A stretch of 64,000 nucleotides of DNA from Ampelomyces quisqualis (Eukaryota > Ascomycota > Dothideomycetes > Pleosporales > Phaeosphaeriaceae). Positions 21,915-32,660 of the stretch are shown here, piece by piece (position 1 is the first letter of the stretch; each line of letters begins with the position of its first letter). The notes under the pieces were generated by a model that had not been told where the DNA came from, ran no database searches, and saw nothing but the letters and a program-made list of their open reading frames with translations. The DNA lies in the NCBI GenBank assembly GCA_018398575.1, contig JAGTXZ010000010.1, forward strand, positions 2,418,001 through 2,482,000. The letters are read 5' to 3'. Both the position numbers and the translations under genes were made by a program.

Positions 21915-23402
21915 TTACTCAATCGCCGAAACGCCCTTTGCACCATGGGTGACAGGATTAATCTTCTCATCAAATTCAAACTTGAAGTCCTTGCCCAACT
22001 CCTTGCGCATAGCAGTCTGCACCGCCTCGAGGACATTAACAAACACGCCAAAGCTGGCAGGATTGTTCTCATCGTTGTCGCCGCCTTGGAACACACCGGT
22101 GCGCACCAGACACGTGTTCCAGCCATACATGTTCCCGCCAATGATGTCGGACGCAGGGTTATCACCAATCATGTAGATGTTGGCCGGCAGGCGCTCGTCA
22201 TTGTGGATCTGCTCCATCCAGCTCGCAATTACTTCGTCGGCGTACTTGTACGTTGCGAGCTCGGGCTTGCCGTAGACGACACGCTCGAGATCGACGCCCG
22301 TGAGGGATTTGTACATGGCTTCGAGGCCGATGCGGAAGGCGCCTTGAGACATGCGCGGGAAGGGGTGCTCGGTTGGGCACAAAAGGTCGCCTTGGGAAAA
22401 GTAGATGGGGATACGGCTGGAGACGGGGTCTTTGGCGCGGGTGCCGAAGCGGCCGTTTTCGGACTGCAGGAGGTCCATGATGATTTGAAGGTCGGTGGCG
22501 TAGTCGCGCGAGTCGGAGAAGACCATGATGGCGTCGATGTTAGTCTTGGAGAAGTCGCGAGGGCGAGAGGTTTTGCGCTCTTCGTCGGTGAAGACACGGT
22601 AGGGAGCGATGGTAGGATCCCAAGCGATGATGTCGTTGGGGACGACGATGTCTTGGAAGCCGTATTGCTCAGCGACCTCACGGCACTTGTAGTCCTCACC
22701 GCCGACGACAAGGACGGTTTTGTAGTACTCGGATAGAGCACGCATGGGGGTGTGTGACTGGATGAACTGGTCGGTGGAGATGGGGTTGTGGAGGATCTTG
22801 GAGAGTTGCTCGCATCGTGGGGCTTCGGGCTTACCAGAGCCGTTGGTGAGGAAGATGTGAGGGATCTTGATGCCAAGCTCGTTGTCTCCGTTCAAGATCT
22901 CAAGGACGCGCTTGCCCTCGGGGATGAGGCGGTCACCGTGGACAAGGACACCGTCAATGTCGAAGACGAATGCCATATCCTTTGCCGCGTTGACCTTCTC
23001 GCCAGCCATATCCTGGAGCTGGGCGGCGATGATATCGCGCGATGGCTGGATGGGTGGCATGCCAGGGCGCTTGTCGCCGCCGGGGCCATCAGGATAGTGT
23101 ACAGAAGATAGCCGTGATTGCCTCTTCGATCGTGGGATAGGGAGGGTTGTGCCGAAAGAGTTGCGAGATCCTCGCCTATCCTTCATGGAGGGAGATAGGG
23201 AGAGGTTGTGCATGTAGTTTGATGCGTCCGCCATAGCTGAGCGGGTGGCAGGAACTTCAATTGCGTTAACAGTCCCATTCTCAGACGCGTCTCCTGGAAT
23301 GGCCAAGCCTGAGACAACACTGCTCTTCCTCTCGTTGGCCTGGGTAGTAGACAATGGTTGTCCATCACCACCAGCAAGCTCGGCGTCACTGAAGGTCGAC
23401 AT
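21915..23402 (-). CDS. HAD-superfamily class IIA hydrolase, CECR5/HDHD5-like
   Basis: Single-exon gene, 495 residues. HAD motif I is 'FVFDIDGVLVHGD' with Asp148 (nucleophile) and Asp150. Motif II is 'FLTNGSG' (about 184-190). A 'YGKPE' Lys (about 379) and the acidic motif 'GDNPASD' (413-419) complete the active site. The IIA cap lies between. The layout fits the CECR5/HDHD5 (yeast YKR070W-like) family, predicted phosphatases often mitochondrial; the substrate is unknown. The N-terminal 120 residues are low-complexity and variable. I chose the Met at 23402 (context AACAACATGTCG) over an in-frame Met eleven codons upstream at 23435. It is divergent from the aldo-keto reductase gene, with a 1.1 kb gap. 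Confidence 0.88.
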   Translation of the reverse strand: MSTFSDAELAGGDGQPLSTTQANERKSSVVSGLAIPGDASENGTVNAIEVPATRSAMADASNYMHNLSLSPSMKDRRGSRNSFGTTLPIPRSKRQSRLSSVHYPDGPGGDKRPGMPPIQPSRDIIAAQLQDMAGEKVNAAKDMAFVFDIDGVLVHGDRLIPEGKRVLEILNGDNELGIKIPHIFLTNGSGKPEAPRCEQLSKILHNPISTDQFIQSHTPMRALSEYYKTVLVVGGEDYKCREVAEQYGFQDIVVPNDIIAWDPTIAPYRVFTDEERKTSRPRDFSKTNIDAIMVFSDSRDYATDLQIIMDLLQSENGRFGTRAKDPVSSRIPIYFSQGDLLCPTEHPFPRMSQGAFRIGLEAMYKSLTGVDLERVVYGKPELATYKYADEVIASWMEQIHNDERLPANIYMIGDNPASDIIGGNMYGWNTCLVRTGVFQGGDNDENNPASFGVFVNVLEAVQTAMRKELGKDFKFEFDEKINPVTHGAKGVSAIE

Positions 23403-24513
23403 GTTGTTTATGATGTGATGAAAGCAGGATATCAAAATGTAGTAGAGGGCTCAAAGTACTTGAGACTGATGACGAGATGCTCAAAGAAAGTGAGGAATGG
23501 TGGTTGCTGTATGGCTCTCGGGGTCCTGGGAGGCGGGTATATATCTGTTTCTCCGCTCTATCAGTATCCCCAGATAGCATCATTACTCGCCAGGAGCCTT
23601 TCCAAACAATCATCAGAGAACACCGTCTTCAATCCGACCGAAGCCGATGCTCCCCACCTAGCCGGTCTTCAGAGACATCCAACAAGTACCTGTGTATCCA
23701 CTGCGACATCATCAGTCGCTCGGTACAGTCCATACAGGACGGCACTAGAGGAGAAGTTTGCCAGACCAGAGAACGCACACTGGATACCGTCATAGTGGAG
23801 TGTAGGCGGAAAATTGGAGAAGGATTAGGAACACAGGAAGCTTAGTCGCCACAGCTTCCCACGTCGCAGGCGTGCACGTCCAATCTCGCCGATCTCGTAA
23901 GAAAAAGACCATGGTACGCAGAGCCTCATCTGACCGGGCGTTTCAGCGCGGCCGGCAAATGGCTGAAGCACACCGCTCTCGTTGGCCATGCTTGTTTGAA
24001 ATCTTCGACGTGGTGTTCAGATTCATCTCGAGAAAACGCGGTTGGTGGAGGCTGGTGCTTGCGTCCGGTAAGTGGCTTTGACGTGCCACACGGCCGAGCA
24101 CCCGTAGCGCAACTCGCCGAGTTCACAGGTGATCCGCCACCACATGTGGTTAAGGAACACTGAAAATCCGCAGAGCCGCAGCGATCATTGGCGCGTTTGT
24201 GATGCAAATCCATCGGCCCGTTCGACGGAGACGGCGGCCCACTGTGATGTCATGTTTGCTGTATGGTGGCATGTGTAGGACCCTTTCTGAAACTGTTGGA
24301 TGGGACTTTTATGGAGACGCCTGGGGCTTTGTGATGGTGCGAGAAGTACTCGGCATCTGTGCGCGCGGTTGTGAGGTCATGGCAGAGTGGTGCAGTGGAA
24401 GGGGTGTGGTTGAGGAGCCATGAGAGAAAAAAGGGCCAGCTCTTGGAAGTAGTAAACGTTCATCATATCTACTACATCCTTTGACAAACACCTCCCTAAA
24501 CACAACCGCAGCC
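23403..24513. promoter_or_regulatory. Shared upstream region of divergent HAD and AKR genes
   Basis: About 1.1 kb with no supported gene, only short overlapping open frames. It must contain the promoters and 5' leaders of both neighbours. The stretch just before the AKR start is pyrimidine- and CA-rich, as in many fungal leaders. No specific binding site is claimed. Confidence 0.5.
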
Positions 24514-25500
24514 ATGACACCCCCCGCAAACGAGAAGAGCTACAGGCTCAACAACGGCGTCACGATGCCCGCCGTGGGCTTTGGGACCTTCGCCAACGAA
24601 GGCTCGAAAGGCGAGACCTACAAAGCTGTAACCCACGCCCTCCAAACCGGCTACCGCCACCTCGACTGCGCATGGTTCTACCAGAACGAAGAAGAAGTGG
24701 GCGACGCCGTGCGCGACTTCCTCTCCGCCACCCCCTCGGTCGCGCGCGCCGACCTCTTCATCTGCACCAAAGTATGGAACCACCTCCACGAGCCCGAGCA
24801 GGTGCGCTGGTCACTCAACAGCTCGCTCCAAAAGCTGCAGATGGACCACGTCGATCTGTTTTTACTTCATTGGCCGATTGCGGCGGAGAGCAGCGAGGAT
24901 CACATGCCAAAACTTGGCGCGGACGGCAAGTACATAATCAAAAAAGACCTCACGTCCAACCCGGAGCCCACATGGCGCGCGATGGAGGAGCTGAACAAGG
25001 CCGGCAAGGCCAGGGCGATCGGCGTGTCCAACTGGACCATCGAGGGTCTGGAGAAGCTTATGAAATTCGCCGACATCAAGCCTGCGGTCAACCAGATTGA
25101 AATCCACCCCTTCTTACCCAATACTGAGCTGGTCAAGTTCTGCTTGGACAATGACATAGTACCTGCTGCTTACTCACCGCTCGGGTCGCAAAACCAGGTG
25201 CCGAGTACGGGCGAGCAGGTGCGGACGAACCCGAAGTTGAATGAGGTGGCGCAGCGCAGCGGACACGATCTCGCGCAAGTATTGTTGGCCTGGGGTCTGC
25301 AGCGGGGATACAGTGTGTTGCCGAAGAGCTCGACGCCCAAGCGTATCGAGAGCAATTGGCTTATTCCCGAGCTGAGCAAGGAGGACTTCGATGCCGTTGA
25401 CGAGGTTGCCAAGGGCAGGCACATACGCTTCGTCAACATGAAGGACACCTTCGGTTACGATGTCTGGCCAGAGGAGGCCAACGGCGAGCTCAGGGCGTGA
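24514..25500 (+). CDS. Aldo-keto reductase
   Basis: Single exon, 328 residues, the usual length for the family. NAD(P)H-dependent carbonyl reductase, presumably cytosolic. The catalytic tetrad is visible: Asp51 in 'HLDCAWFY', Tyr56, Lys86 in 'CTKVWN' and His119 in 'LLHWPIA'. Family signatures 'GYRHLDCAWFY', 'VNQIEIHPFLP' and 'YSPLGS' are intact, and the cofactor-binding 'LPKSSTPKRIESN' lies near the C terminus. It resembles fungal glycerol/xylose-type reductases, but the substrate cannot be read from sequence. The start is the ATG in GCAGCCATGACA at 24514; the open frame runs 33 bases further up without an ATG. Confidence 0.93.
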   Translation: MTPPANEKSYRLNNGVTMPAVGFGTFANEGSKGETYKAVTHALQTGYRHLDCAWFYQNEEEVGDAVRDFLSATPSVARADLFICTKVWNHLHEPEQVRWSLNSSLQKLQMDHVDLFLLHWPIAAESSEDHMPKLGADGKYIIKKDLTSNPEPTWRAMEELNKAGKARAIGVSNWTIEGLEKLMKFADIKPAVNQIEIHPFLPNTELVKFCLDNDIVPAAYSPLGSQNQVPSTGEQVRTNPKLNEVAQRSGHDLAQVLLAWGLQRGYSVLPKSSTPKRIESNWLIPELSKEDFDAVDEVAKGRHIRFVNMKDTFGYDVWPEEANGELRA

Positions 25501-25977
25501 GACAGTATTGCAGTATCTCAACGGCGTTCGTGTAGTTTATATGTACTTAACATACCCCTGATATCATCATACATGAGTTCGTGAGGCTCTAGGAGCATTT
25601 TGGAAATGCAAGTTCTCCTGCTCTTGATCACGTAACCCTGCATCTTGGTCGTATCACTCTTGGGACAGCCTTCACAGACCACATCTGGTGCTAGTCCGCT
25701 CGTAAGATGTCTCTCCTGACATGTACTCCTCGTGATCCTGCCTTTTCTGAATTCAGGTGCGTCTGCAGTATTTTATCTCTCCTGTCAGTCCCGACGTATC
25801 TCTCGCTCTCGAGATTTGAAATCACAGGGTTGAGGAATGCCAGGTCTGTCGCACCACTAGGCAGAGTATGGGGAGGCGGACTCGCGTCTCGATAGCTCGA
25901 TCTGAAGAAGGGCCTAAGGCTAGGAGCTGTGGAGAAGTCGAGCTGTGTTGTCATATATTGTATACTGCCGATGATAC
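25501..25977. other. Intergenic region between convergent genes
   Basis: About 480 bases between the stop codons of the aldo-keto reductase (+) and the following minus-strand gene. No gene seen; it holds both 3' ends. Confidence 0.6.
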
Positions 25978-27198
25978 TCAGGTCAGGGCGAGTTGGTCGA
26001 GCAAATGCAGGTTATATTTCTCTCTGCGCTCCCTGCGTTCTTCGCTTCTTGTTGTGTTTTGGGTCGCCGGTGAAGGAGGTGTCGATAGGACAAGATCTGG
26101 GAAGTGCTCTTTGGAGAAATGCATCGCCACTTGCGCCTCGACATATCTCTCCTCGTCTATCAACTGGCGCGCGACGTCGAGACAGAGCTGAACTAGGAAA
26201 TGCCGTCGACTCTGGAGGCCACGTATGTGCGCGATAGCAACTGCAGGCTCCTGAAGGAATTTGAGACCTGGTGACGCGTCCGGCTTGGTGGGATGGTACA
26301 GCCACAGGCGCGCCTCAACTGCTTGACCCCACTTGCCAAGCCATCGTTGCGATGATGACATGAATGCCTGGTAGAGCTCGGGCGCAATCGTAGATTCGGG
26401 TGTCGAGACGATGCGTTGAACGAGGTGCGCTCCGGCTGGCCTGAGAACGGTGTAGGCTGATTCGAGACCTACCATCTCCGCCATGCGGAAAGCCTGCATG
26501 AAGGTGGAGACTCCCTCGTCGCGGCTCTTGTTTGCCTGCGTATAGACCATTCTTCGTAGCAGGTGCTGTCTGAACTTGAGCACTGACTTGGCGTCGAGTT
26601 TCGTCTCCTTGGCACGCTGTTCCGGAGACCTGATGAACCACCGCCACGGCACAGCTGCTTCCCCTTGGGCGAACAATAGTGCCAGCAGCTTGTCCATTGA
26701 CATGCTGCTGAAGCCTTGCCTTGAAGAGAGATGGACGAACTCGCGCGACGTGTCCAAGCCACTGGAATGCAGCCACTCGGCCAGGACGAAGGCGGTCGTC
26801 TTTCCATGGTGGAGGCGTGGGGCTGTCTCGTGGGGGGCGTCGAGCAGCTCCAGACACATGGCGGCTCTGGGCATGGTGGCGGCTCCCGTAGCGATTTGGT
26901 CGACGAACCAGGCCACAGGATCGCGGAGCACGTCGACGGCGGCGGGCTCCGAGGCTCTTCTGCGGGGCTTCACGGCGAACAACGGATTGGTCAGGATGGA
27001 TTCGATGTGCAGCGTGGCCGAGGCGTGCGAGGAGGGGCGCCCGTCGTCTCCCACGGCATGTTCGCGGTCGAGGTGGGCACGGAACGAAGTCGTGAGCAGC
27101 GTGAGCAGCTGCTGGCTCTCGCGGGGCGATAGCGGCAACTGCGGGTGCAGCTTGGAGGCGAGAGTGCTGAGCGCGCGTCTGCCGGCGGCGGACTGCAT
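25978..27198 (-). CDS. Conserved-looking protein of unknown function, possible mitochondrial targeting
   Basis: Single exon, 406 residues from the Met at 27198. The frame stays open further upstream, but that part is Pro/Ser-rich, untypical and probably leader. The N terminus 'MQSAAGRRALSTLASKLHP' has Arg/Ser/Ala and no acid, like a mitochondrial presequence. The rest is mainly helical, with 'RAHLDREHAV', 'DPVAWFVDQIATGAATMPRA' and 'EWLHSSGLDTSREFVHL'; a repeat-helical fold is possible. The C terminus is charged. I do not recognise a family. It is divergent from the DEF1-like gene. Confidence 0.75.
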   Translation of the reverse strand: MQSAAGRRALSTLASKLHPQLPLSPRESQQLLTLLTTSFRAHLDREHAVGDDGRPSSHASATLHIESILTNPLFAVKPRRRASEPAAVDVLRDPVAWFVDQIATGAATMPRAAMCLELLDAPHETAPRLHHGKTTAFVLAEWLHSSGLDTSREFVHLSSRQGFSSMSMDKLLALLFAQGEAAVPWRWFIRSPEQRAKETKLDAKSVLKFRQHLLRRMVYTQANKSRDEGVSTFMQAFRMAEMVGLESAYTVLRPAGAHLVQRIVSTPESTIAPELYQAFMSSSQRWLGKWGQAVEARLWLYHPTKPDASPGLKFLQEPAVAIAHIRGLQSRRHFLVQLCLDVARQLIDEERYVEAQVAMHFSKEHFPDLVLSTPPSPATQNTTRSEERRERREKYNLHLLDQLALT

Positions 27199-27527
27199 GG
27201 CGGGGGAAGGGGGGGAGGGGAGGAGGGGAGGAGAAGGAAGGGGAGCAGGAGGGTGAGGGGCTTCGCTTTGGTGTGGATCGTGGGCGGTGGGGTGGGGGGT
27301 GCCTGATGATGGCACACGTGACCTCCCAGCGTAGCTTCTCCCGCGCACAGCACCTGCCTGACGCGCGCCAGCTATTGTCTGCTCTTCTAGTAGCTCTACC
27401 CGACTTCACCTCCCCCCCCCCTCTCCCACATCATCCCCACGCACGTCCTCTGGCTCCCACACCAAACCACCCCCGCCCACGCACCACCCACAGTCCCCTG
27501 CGGCCTGCACACAAACACACCACTCAC
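27199..27527. promoter_or_regulatory. Shared upstream region, divergent unknown gene and DEF1-like gene
   Basis: About 330 bp. Strongly C-rich on the plus strand, with long CT/CA tracts just before the DEF1 start at 27528 and a purine-rich run before the minus-strand gene. Such a short gap suggests a bidirectional promoter. Confidence 0.5.
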
Positions 27528-30500
27528 ATGTCTGAAGTCCAGTCCCGGCCTGCGCGAGGCAGGAGCTCTGTCCGCGGCGGCAGAGGCACCTACGCATCAC
27601 GGGGCCCGCGCAAGCAGACAAGCGGCGACGGCGCATCGGCGACCGTGGACGCTTCGGCCGAGGCGGGCGAGCTGGCGGAGCTTAAGAAGCGCTACCAAGG
27701 GCAGCTGTCCATGCTGAAGGAACTGTTCCCCGACTGGACCGACGCCGACCTGGTGCTCGCAATCGAGGATTCCGACGGCGACCTGGAGCGCACCATCGAG
27801 AAGATCAGCGAGGGTGAGTACTCGCGCGGACATGCCTCTCTGCTCGTCAGCTGACCACGGTCTCCAGGCTCCGTCTCGCAGTTTGCCCAAGTGCCCAAGA
27901 AAGCCAAGGACCGTTCGCGCTCCAAAGTCGCCAAGGAGAATGCAGTGCCCGCCGACGGCGCCTCCAGTCTGCGCGGAGGACGTGGAGAGGCTCCTCGACG
28001 TGGTGGCGACAGCGTCCGCGGCGGTCGTGGCCGCGGCACGGAGCGTGGTCGTGGAGGCTTCGGCGGAGCCCGTGGAGGGCGCGGAGGCACTCCCACCGCC
28101 AGCGGCCCGCGGGCTGCTTCCTCGATTCCCACCGCCGAGCCTGCTGCATGGGACACGACACCTGCGACTACACAGCCCCACGCGAACGGGCAAGCTCCAG
28201 AGCCGGCCAAGGACGACTCGGAGCACAAGGGCAAGGTGGAGGCCAAGGTCGAGGCCGCCGCCTCAGCTGTCACGGGCGCTGCGAAGAAGACTTGGGCGAG
28301 CATGTTCTCCGCGCCCAAGCCTGCGCATCCCAAGCCGGCCGAGAAAGCAGCCCCTTCCACCGACGAGTCCAAGATGGTCCCCAGTGAGACGCCAGCCCAC
28401 GAGGTCGCTCAAGAACCCGCCGTGCACGCCCAAGAACTGCCTATACCGCCAGCTGCAGATACAGCCGGAGACACGCCCCCGGTGGCGGCCGAGGACACTG
28501 CGAAGTCGACACCAGAGCAGGTGGGTGCCGCTTCAGGCCCAGATCTCACCTTGACACCCTCCAAGGACAAGCTCACCGAAGAGAATGTGGAGCATTTGCC
28601 GGACGAGTCGAACCCCCCACCTACAGAGACAGCTTTCAGCACAGTGGCCAGCTCCAGAGACATTGGAAGTGCAGTGGCAACCCCCCTCAGCACCGCTGCT
28701 CAACAACCTGTCGGCCGTCCTGGCATTGGAGGATTCGCCACAAGCGCACTAAAGGCCACTTCGGGCAGCGGACACCGGAGCGCAAGCTTCCAGCGGAGGT
28801 TGATGGAGCAGCAAGAGGCCGTGGTCATGCCTGGCAACCACGCAGTTGACAGGGCAGCAGTCCAGTTCGGAAGCTTGGGCTTGGGTGATGCCTCGGATCC
28901 GGACGTGGATGAAGATAGGGAAGAGGCCGAGACGAGGGAACAGCCACCACAGCATTCGCCCGTCGCCCAGCCTCGCGCTGCCCTACCTCCAGCACCTCGT
29001 CAGGCGCCTCCAGCAACCGAAACACAGCAAGAGTCAGTACCTACGCCAAAGCAAGCACCAGGCTTGCCACCTGTCTCCCAACAACAAGCATTCTCGCAGC
29101 AGTCTCCTTCTGGACCACTCGGTGCGCAAGCGATGCAGCACCAAGGATCTCAGTCGAACCAGCGTTACGATCAGTTTGGACGTTATGGGCAGTCAGGAGG
29201 GCAGTCAGAGGCTTCTGCTCCCCCCCAGAAGCCATACGACCCCTTTGGTCAACAAATCCCATCGCAGTCGAACCAATACGACTATCCTGGTCAGCAGAGC
29301 CAAGCTCAGTTGCAATCTGGTGCTTTCTCTTCTGCACCAGACAACTTCAGCTCTCAGTACCTCACATCTGAGCAGCGTTACCACAACTACTATGGCAGCT
29401 ACGGACAGCAAGGCGCACAGAGCCAGCAAGAAGCAGGTTCTGCTCAGCAGCGAACTGGCAGCGCTTTCGGTTCCGGTCCCAATGATTCGGCTTTCTCCCA
29501 GAGTCAGCAACAGCAGGTAAGAGCGCCTTTCAACGAAATTCCTGCATCTTTCCCTTTCGAGGACCTGTCGAATGGTTCTTCGCACCAACTAGGAGCCGGT
29601 GCCGTCCATCCTGGCGTGTCTGACCAGATGCTCCGGGAGAGTCGGCTCGGTGGCGCGAGCAAGGAGTCTTTGGCAACCGAAAAGGGACCACAGCAATTGG
29701 GTGGACAGTATTCTAATGACCGCCAACAGGGCCAAGCCCGATACGATGCGCAAAACAGCGGACACAACACGCCTAATCCGACAGTGGGAGGTCAACAGCC
29801 TGGTGCTCCTGGCTCGCAGAGCCAGCACATGCAACAACAGCATGGCGGCCAGCAGGGACACTCCGCAGGCTATCCATACAACCACCCATACTATGGTAGC
29901 CCTTACTATGCTAACTACATGAACCAATTCGGAGGCTACGGTCAAGGCGGCGGGTATGGCTCGTTTGGCAAGGGCATGTATGGTCAGCCTCACCACTACG
30001 GAATGTCGCCCCAGGCTGCTTACGACCAGCACTCGTCTTCTCCAGTAAACGCTGGCGGCTTTGGCGCGTCGGCATTGCACGAACGCTCTGGCGGCGGACT
30101 TGGTGACTACGGTCGATCAGCATCCGGGACTTCTCAGAGCCAAAGCGCCACAGCTGGCGCTGGCGGCTTCGGCGGCTTCCCAGATTCGTTCGGACGCCAG
30201 CAAGGTCAAGGCTACTCGAGCCAAAGCTCATATGGTCAGCAGCAAGGTGGTCAGCCAGGAGCCGGCGAAGATTCATTGAAGCCATTCAGCGATTCGAAAA
30301 ACAATGGTCCCAGCCCATCTGCCATGGGTGCTCAGCAGGGCCGTCCAGGATCTGCCACACAGAACAACCCGGTTCAAGGTGGTCCGCAGCAATCGCATCA
30401 ACAAGGTTTCGGCGGATACCCAGGTCAGCTGGGCGGAAATAGCCAGTACGGCGGTGGTCTTGGTGGCCTAGGACATCAAGGCGGTGCAAGTCACCAGCAG

Positions 30501-30593
30501 AGCCAGTATGGCAACTATGGTGGATTCGGTGGAGGTTATGGAAGTGGAAGCTACAGCCGTGGTGGCTGGGGCGGAAACTATGGACACAACTAG
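27528..30593 (+). CDS. DEF1: DEF1-like RNA polymerase II degradation factor (CUE domain plus Q-rich tail)
   Basis: Two exons, 27528-27813 and 27868-30593, with a 54-bp intron (GTGAGT...CTGAC...CAG); 1,003 residues. The intron join restores 'EGSVSQF'. Residues about 50-96 form a CUE ubiquitin-binding domain ('LKKRYQGQLSMLKELFPDW', 'DLERTIEKI'). An RGG/RG-rich stretch follows (about 120-165), and the C-terminal half is extremely Gln/Gly/Tyr/Ser-rich and disordered. This is the architecture of yeast Def1, which promotes ubiquitination and removal of stalled RNA polymerase II; there the Q-rich tail keeps the protein cytoplasmic until it is processed. Conserved function is inferred from the CUE/Q-rich layout. 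The ATG in ACTCACATGTCTG fits fungal start context. Confidence 0.82.
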
Positions 30594-31318
30594 TCCTTCT
30601 TTTGAATCCCCAGAGTCGCGAGAAAGGAGGCCAAGTCTCACCCACAAGTCCACATTGTGGTACGGCGAGGGGTTTCTTCTTCTCTCTCCTCGTTTTGAAG
30701 TACTGACGGCTCCTAAGAAGCATATTTGGCACGTTTGAACGCCTCGGAAACTTGTACTATGGAATCTCTTTTCTCTCTCAGTTCATCTCCTCTTGCATGC
30801 TCTCACTCTGTCATGTCTTGGTTAGGTGGACCATCCGCACAAGATGCGAAAGGCGTTCAACATTAGCAAGGGACGGTCCAAACTCAAAAGATTTGCTCTC
30901 TGTGGTTGATATTCAGCTCTATTTCTTCCTTGTTTGGGACCGAAATATTAGGGTATGGGCAGACGGAGAGTGAAATGGTTAGGCGAAGCTCTCTGGATGG
31001 AGTTGGAGTAAGCCGAAGCTGCATAAATAGCTCTGCAATGCAATTGATTGGAAGCAAACATTCTCCGCGATCTGGTGTCGTCTCCGTGTTTGTGAGAAGC
31101 AAGCAGTACTTGATGCGCTCGAGGTCGCGTCCACCACCTCCAAACCAGTCCGGGTCAATCGTCAGCAGCTGCCGCCCATTCTAAAGGCAGAAAAAGCAGC
31201 TAAGTGTCGCTGGTAAGCATCAAACGCAACGCAATTTCATCCTCGACTTTCGCATCCATCACCAATGTTGGTGTCCTACCTGACCTCTTGTATTAATCAT
31301 GCTAGCCATTATGGTAAG
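30594..31318. other. Intergenic region after DEF1
   Basis: About 725 bases holding the DEF1 3' end and the upstream region of the next small gene. Only short open frames without recognisable content. Confidence 0.5.
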
Positions 31319-31654
31319 ATGGCCCACCTTTATGTAGCTATATACAAACCAAGGGGAGGAAACGTTCATCATCAGGCTCTATGGCTTGAGGGTCCCGGAT
31401 GGTCGCGCCTTTCTCAAGCAGAAGGATACCCAGGAAAGTGCGAAGTCACGGAGAAGGCGAATTTACGGCCCAGCGCTTCCAGTCGTCACAAAGAGACTGT
31501 TTTTCTAGCCCAAATCGACGATTACAACGGGCTTATCACAAATGCTCGAAATGATACAGCGACGGAAGACAGTGCGGCCGGGGATTGTCAGGAGTATGTC
31601 ATGGATGTACTCGAGGCGACAAACCTTGACGACATCATCGATGACTACATGTGA
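31319..31654 (+). CDS. Small protein of unknown function, fungal family
   Basis: 111 residues, single exon, starting 'MAHLYVAIYKPRGGNVHHQA' at the ATG in GTAAGATGGCC. An in-frame Met 18 codons upstream (31265) gives a weaker N terminus. It contains 'HQALWLEGPG', 'QVEG/YPGKCEV'-like text and 'GDCQEYVMDVLEATNLDDIID'. Small fungal proteins with this 'YKPRGGN..HWALW' opening are common and uncharacterised. It looks soluble, without a signal peptide. It sits next to a run of decayed genes and could itself be young or expendable. Confidence 0.6.
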   Translation: MAHLYVAIYKPRGGNVHHQALWLEGPGWSRLSQAEGYPGKCEVTEKANLRPSASSRHKETVFLAQIDDYNGLITNARNDTATEDSAAGDCQEYVMDVLEATNLDDIIDDYM

Positions 31655-31745
31655 GACAATTAAGGCTTATCTAAGAAGTGTTTATAACTAGTCACTGCCA
31701 GACGAGCGCAAAAATAACGACTTGGACTATTCCTACTATTCTTCA

Positions 31746-32188
31746 ACCTACTGTTTGGTAGACAGCGGCAGGCCTCTCAAATCGAGAAGTATGCTGTTGA
31801 GCTGATCGTGGACATCCAATTTGACATGTGTTGACAGAGAAGGCCATAGATCTTACAAGGATCTGCCTTCGATGAAGGTCATAAAATGATACGTTGTGCC
31901 ATCGTAAGCCACCGATCCCAGAGGTTGGGGTGGAGGGAAGTTCTCTGAAAACCGGTGAATGTGCTCCATAATGATCATTTCGTTGAGGTCCAGTCCCTGA
32001 CTAATCTTGACAACAATGTTAGGATGGATTTGCGTGGCTATCCGTCCACTTGAGGCGGATAGCGTCTTCCCTCTGCCCACTATTGCATTGATCTTGGAAA
32101 CTAGGACATAATTCTCGAATTCTCCTGCCGCCTCATTGAGCGACTCGCTATCAATCACCGCTTTTAATTTCGTATCAAGCGGATACAT
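31746..32188 (-). pseudogene. Relic of an aminoglycoside-phosphotransferase-like kinase (APH family)
   Basis: An N-terminal kinase-like part is readable: 'VVKISQGLDLNEMIIMEHI' (the Lys of the VxK element and the following acidic helix), then 'PPPQPLGSVAYDGTTYHFMT' and 'FIEGRSL'. A TAA stop at 31853 follows, after which the same frame continues recognisably with 'DLWPSLSTHVKLDVHDQL' and 'LLDLRGLPL' to a second stop at about 31746. The catalytic loop (HGD-type) and the rest are missing, so under half of a normal ~280-residue protein remains. Fungal APH-domain proteins of this kind are numerous and mostly uncharacterised. Confidence 0.65.
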
Positions 32189-32301
32189 AGTTACCGCAGA
32201 GGCGCAATTCGGTGAAGAACTGATTTAATTACCCGATTGTTGGATGGACTGCGGGGAAGGAGACGGAACTAGGAAATTAGCCCTATGGTTCAGCACGGAA
32301 A

Positions 32302-32660
32302 TTGCTACACGCCCTGGAATCTTTGCCTCTGTCGAGCGTTGATGACCTCCCTCATACAAGAGTATTTCGAACCATGACTTTCAAAGAGCGGTCCAAGGTC
32401 GATCTCGACGTCATCCGTCATGGCTTTTTGGCGTTCTTCTACAAATCTGAGGACATGTTTCTCGTTAAGCTTCCGAATCGCTGCACTACAATACGATGTT
32501 GCGGCTAGCAACGGATCATGAGGCAAATGCGTGCCAATGGTTTGCTGCTTTGGTTAATGTTCTGGATCTGAGGGACATTGATCCCTTTCGCGTTTCGCCC
32601 CTATCATGGAGTTGTCTGGGCAAGCAACAGTGGCTTTGTGCATGTAAGATTCTGGCGTTT
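32302..32660 (-). pseudogene. Possible coding fragment, unidentified
   Basis: The minus strand carries protein-like text ending 'LNEKHVLRFVEERQKAM' and 'YSCMREVINARQRQRF' before a stop near 32302. Upstream it continues through one stop into 'MHKATVACPDNSMIGAKRE'. It is charged and helical, with no start that gives a complete gene. Family not recognised. It lies among other relics between 31.7 and 34 kb. Confidence 0.3.

Noticed and set aside
21945..22736. 263-codon frame antisense to the HAD hydrolase
   Set aside because: Shadow of the real minus-strand gene; no motif, composition typical of an antisense frame.
26315..27409. 364-codon minus frame overlapping the unknown gene at 25978-27198
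   Set aside because: Arg/Pro-rich shifted-frame shadow of a GC-rich gene; the overlapping frame has better protein character and a suitable start.
27597..28372. Several 200-plus-codon frames over the 5' half of DEF1
   Set aside because: Ser/Arg/Pro-rich shadows of the GC-rich RGG region; the CUE domain and splice join fix the true frame.
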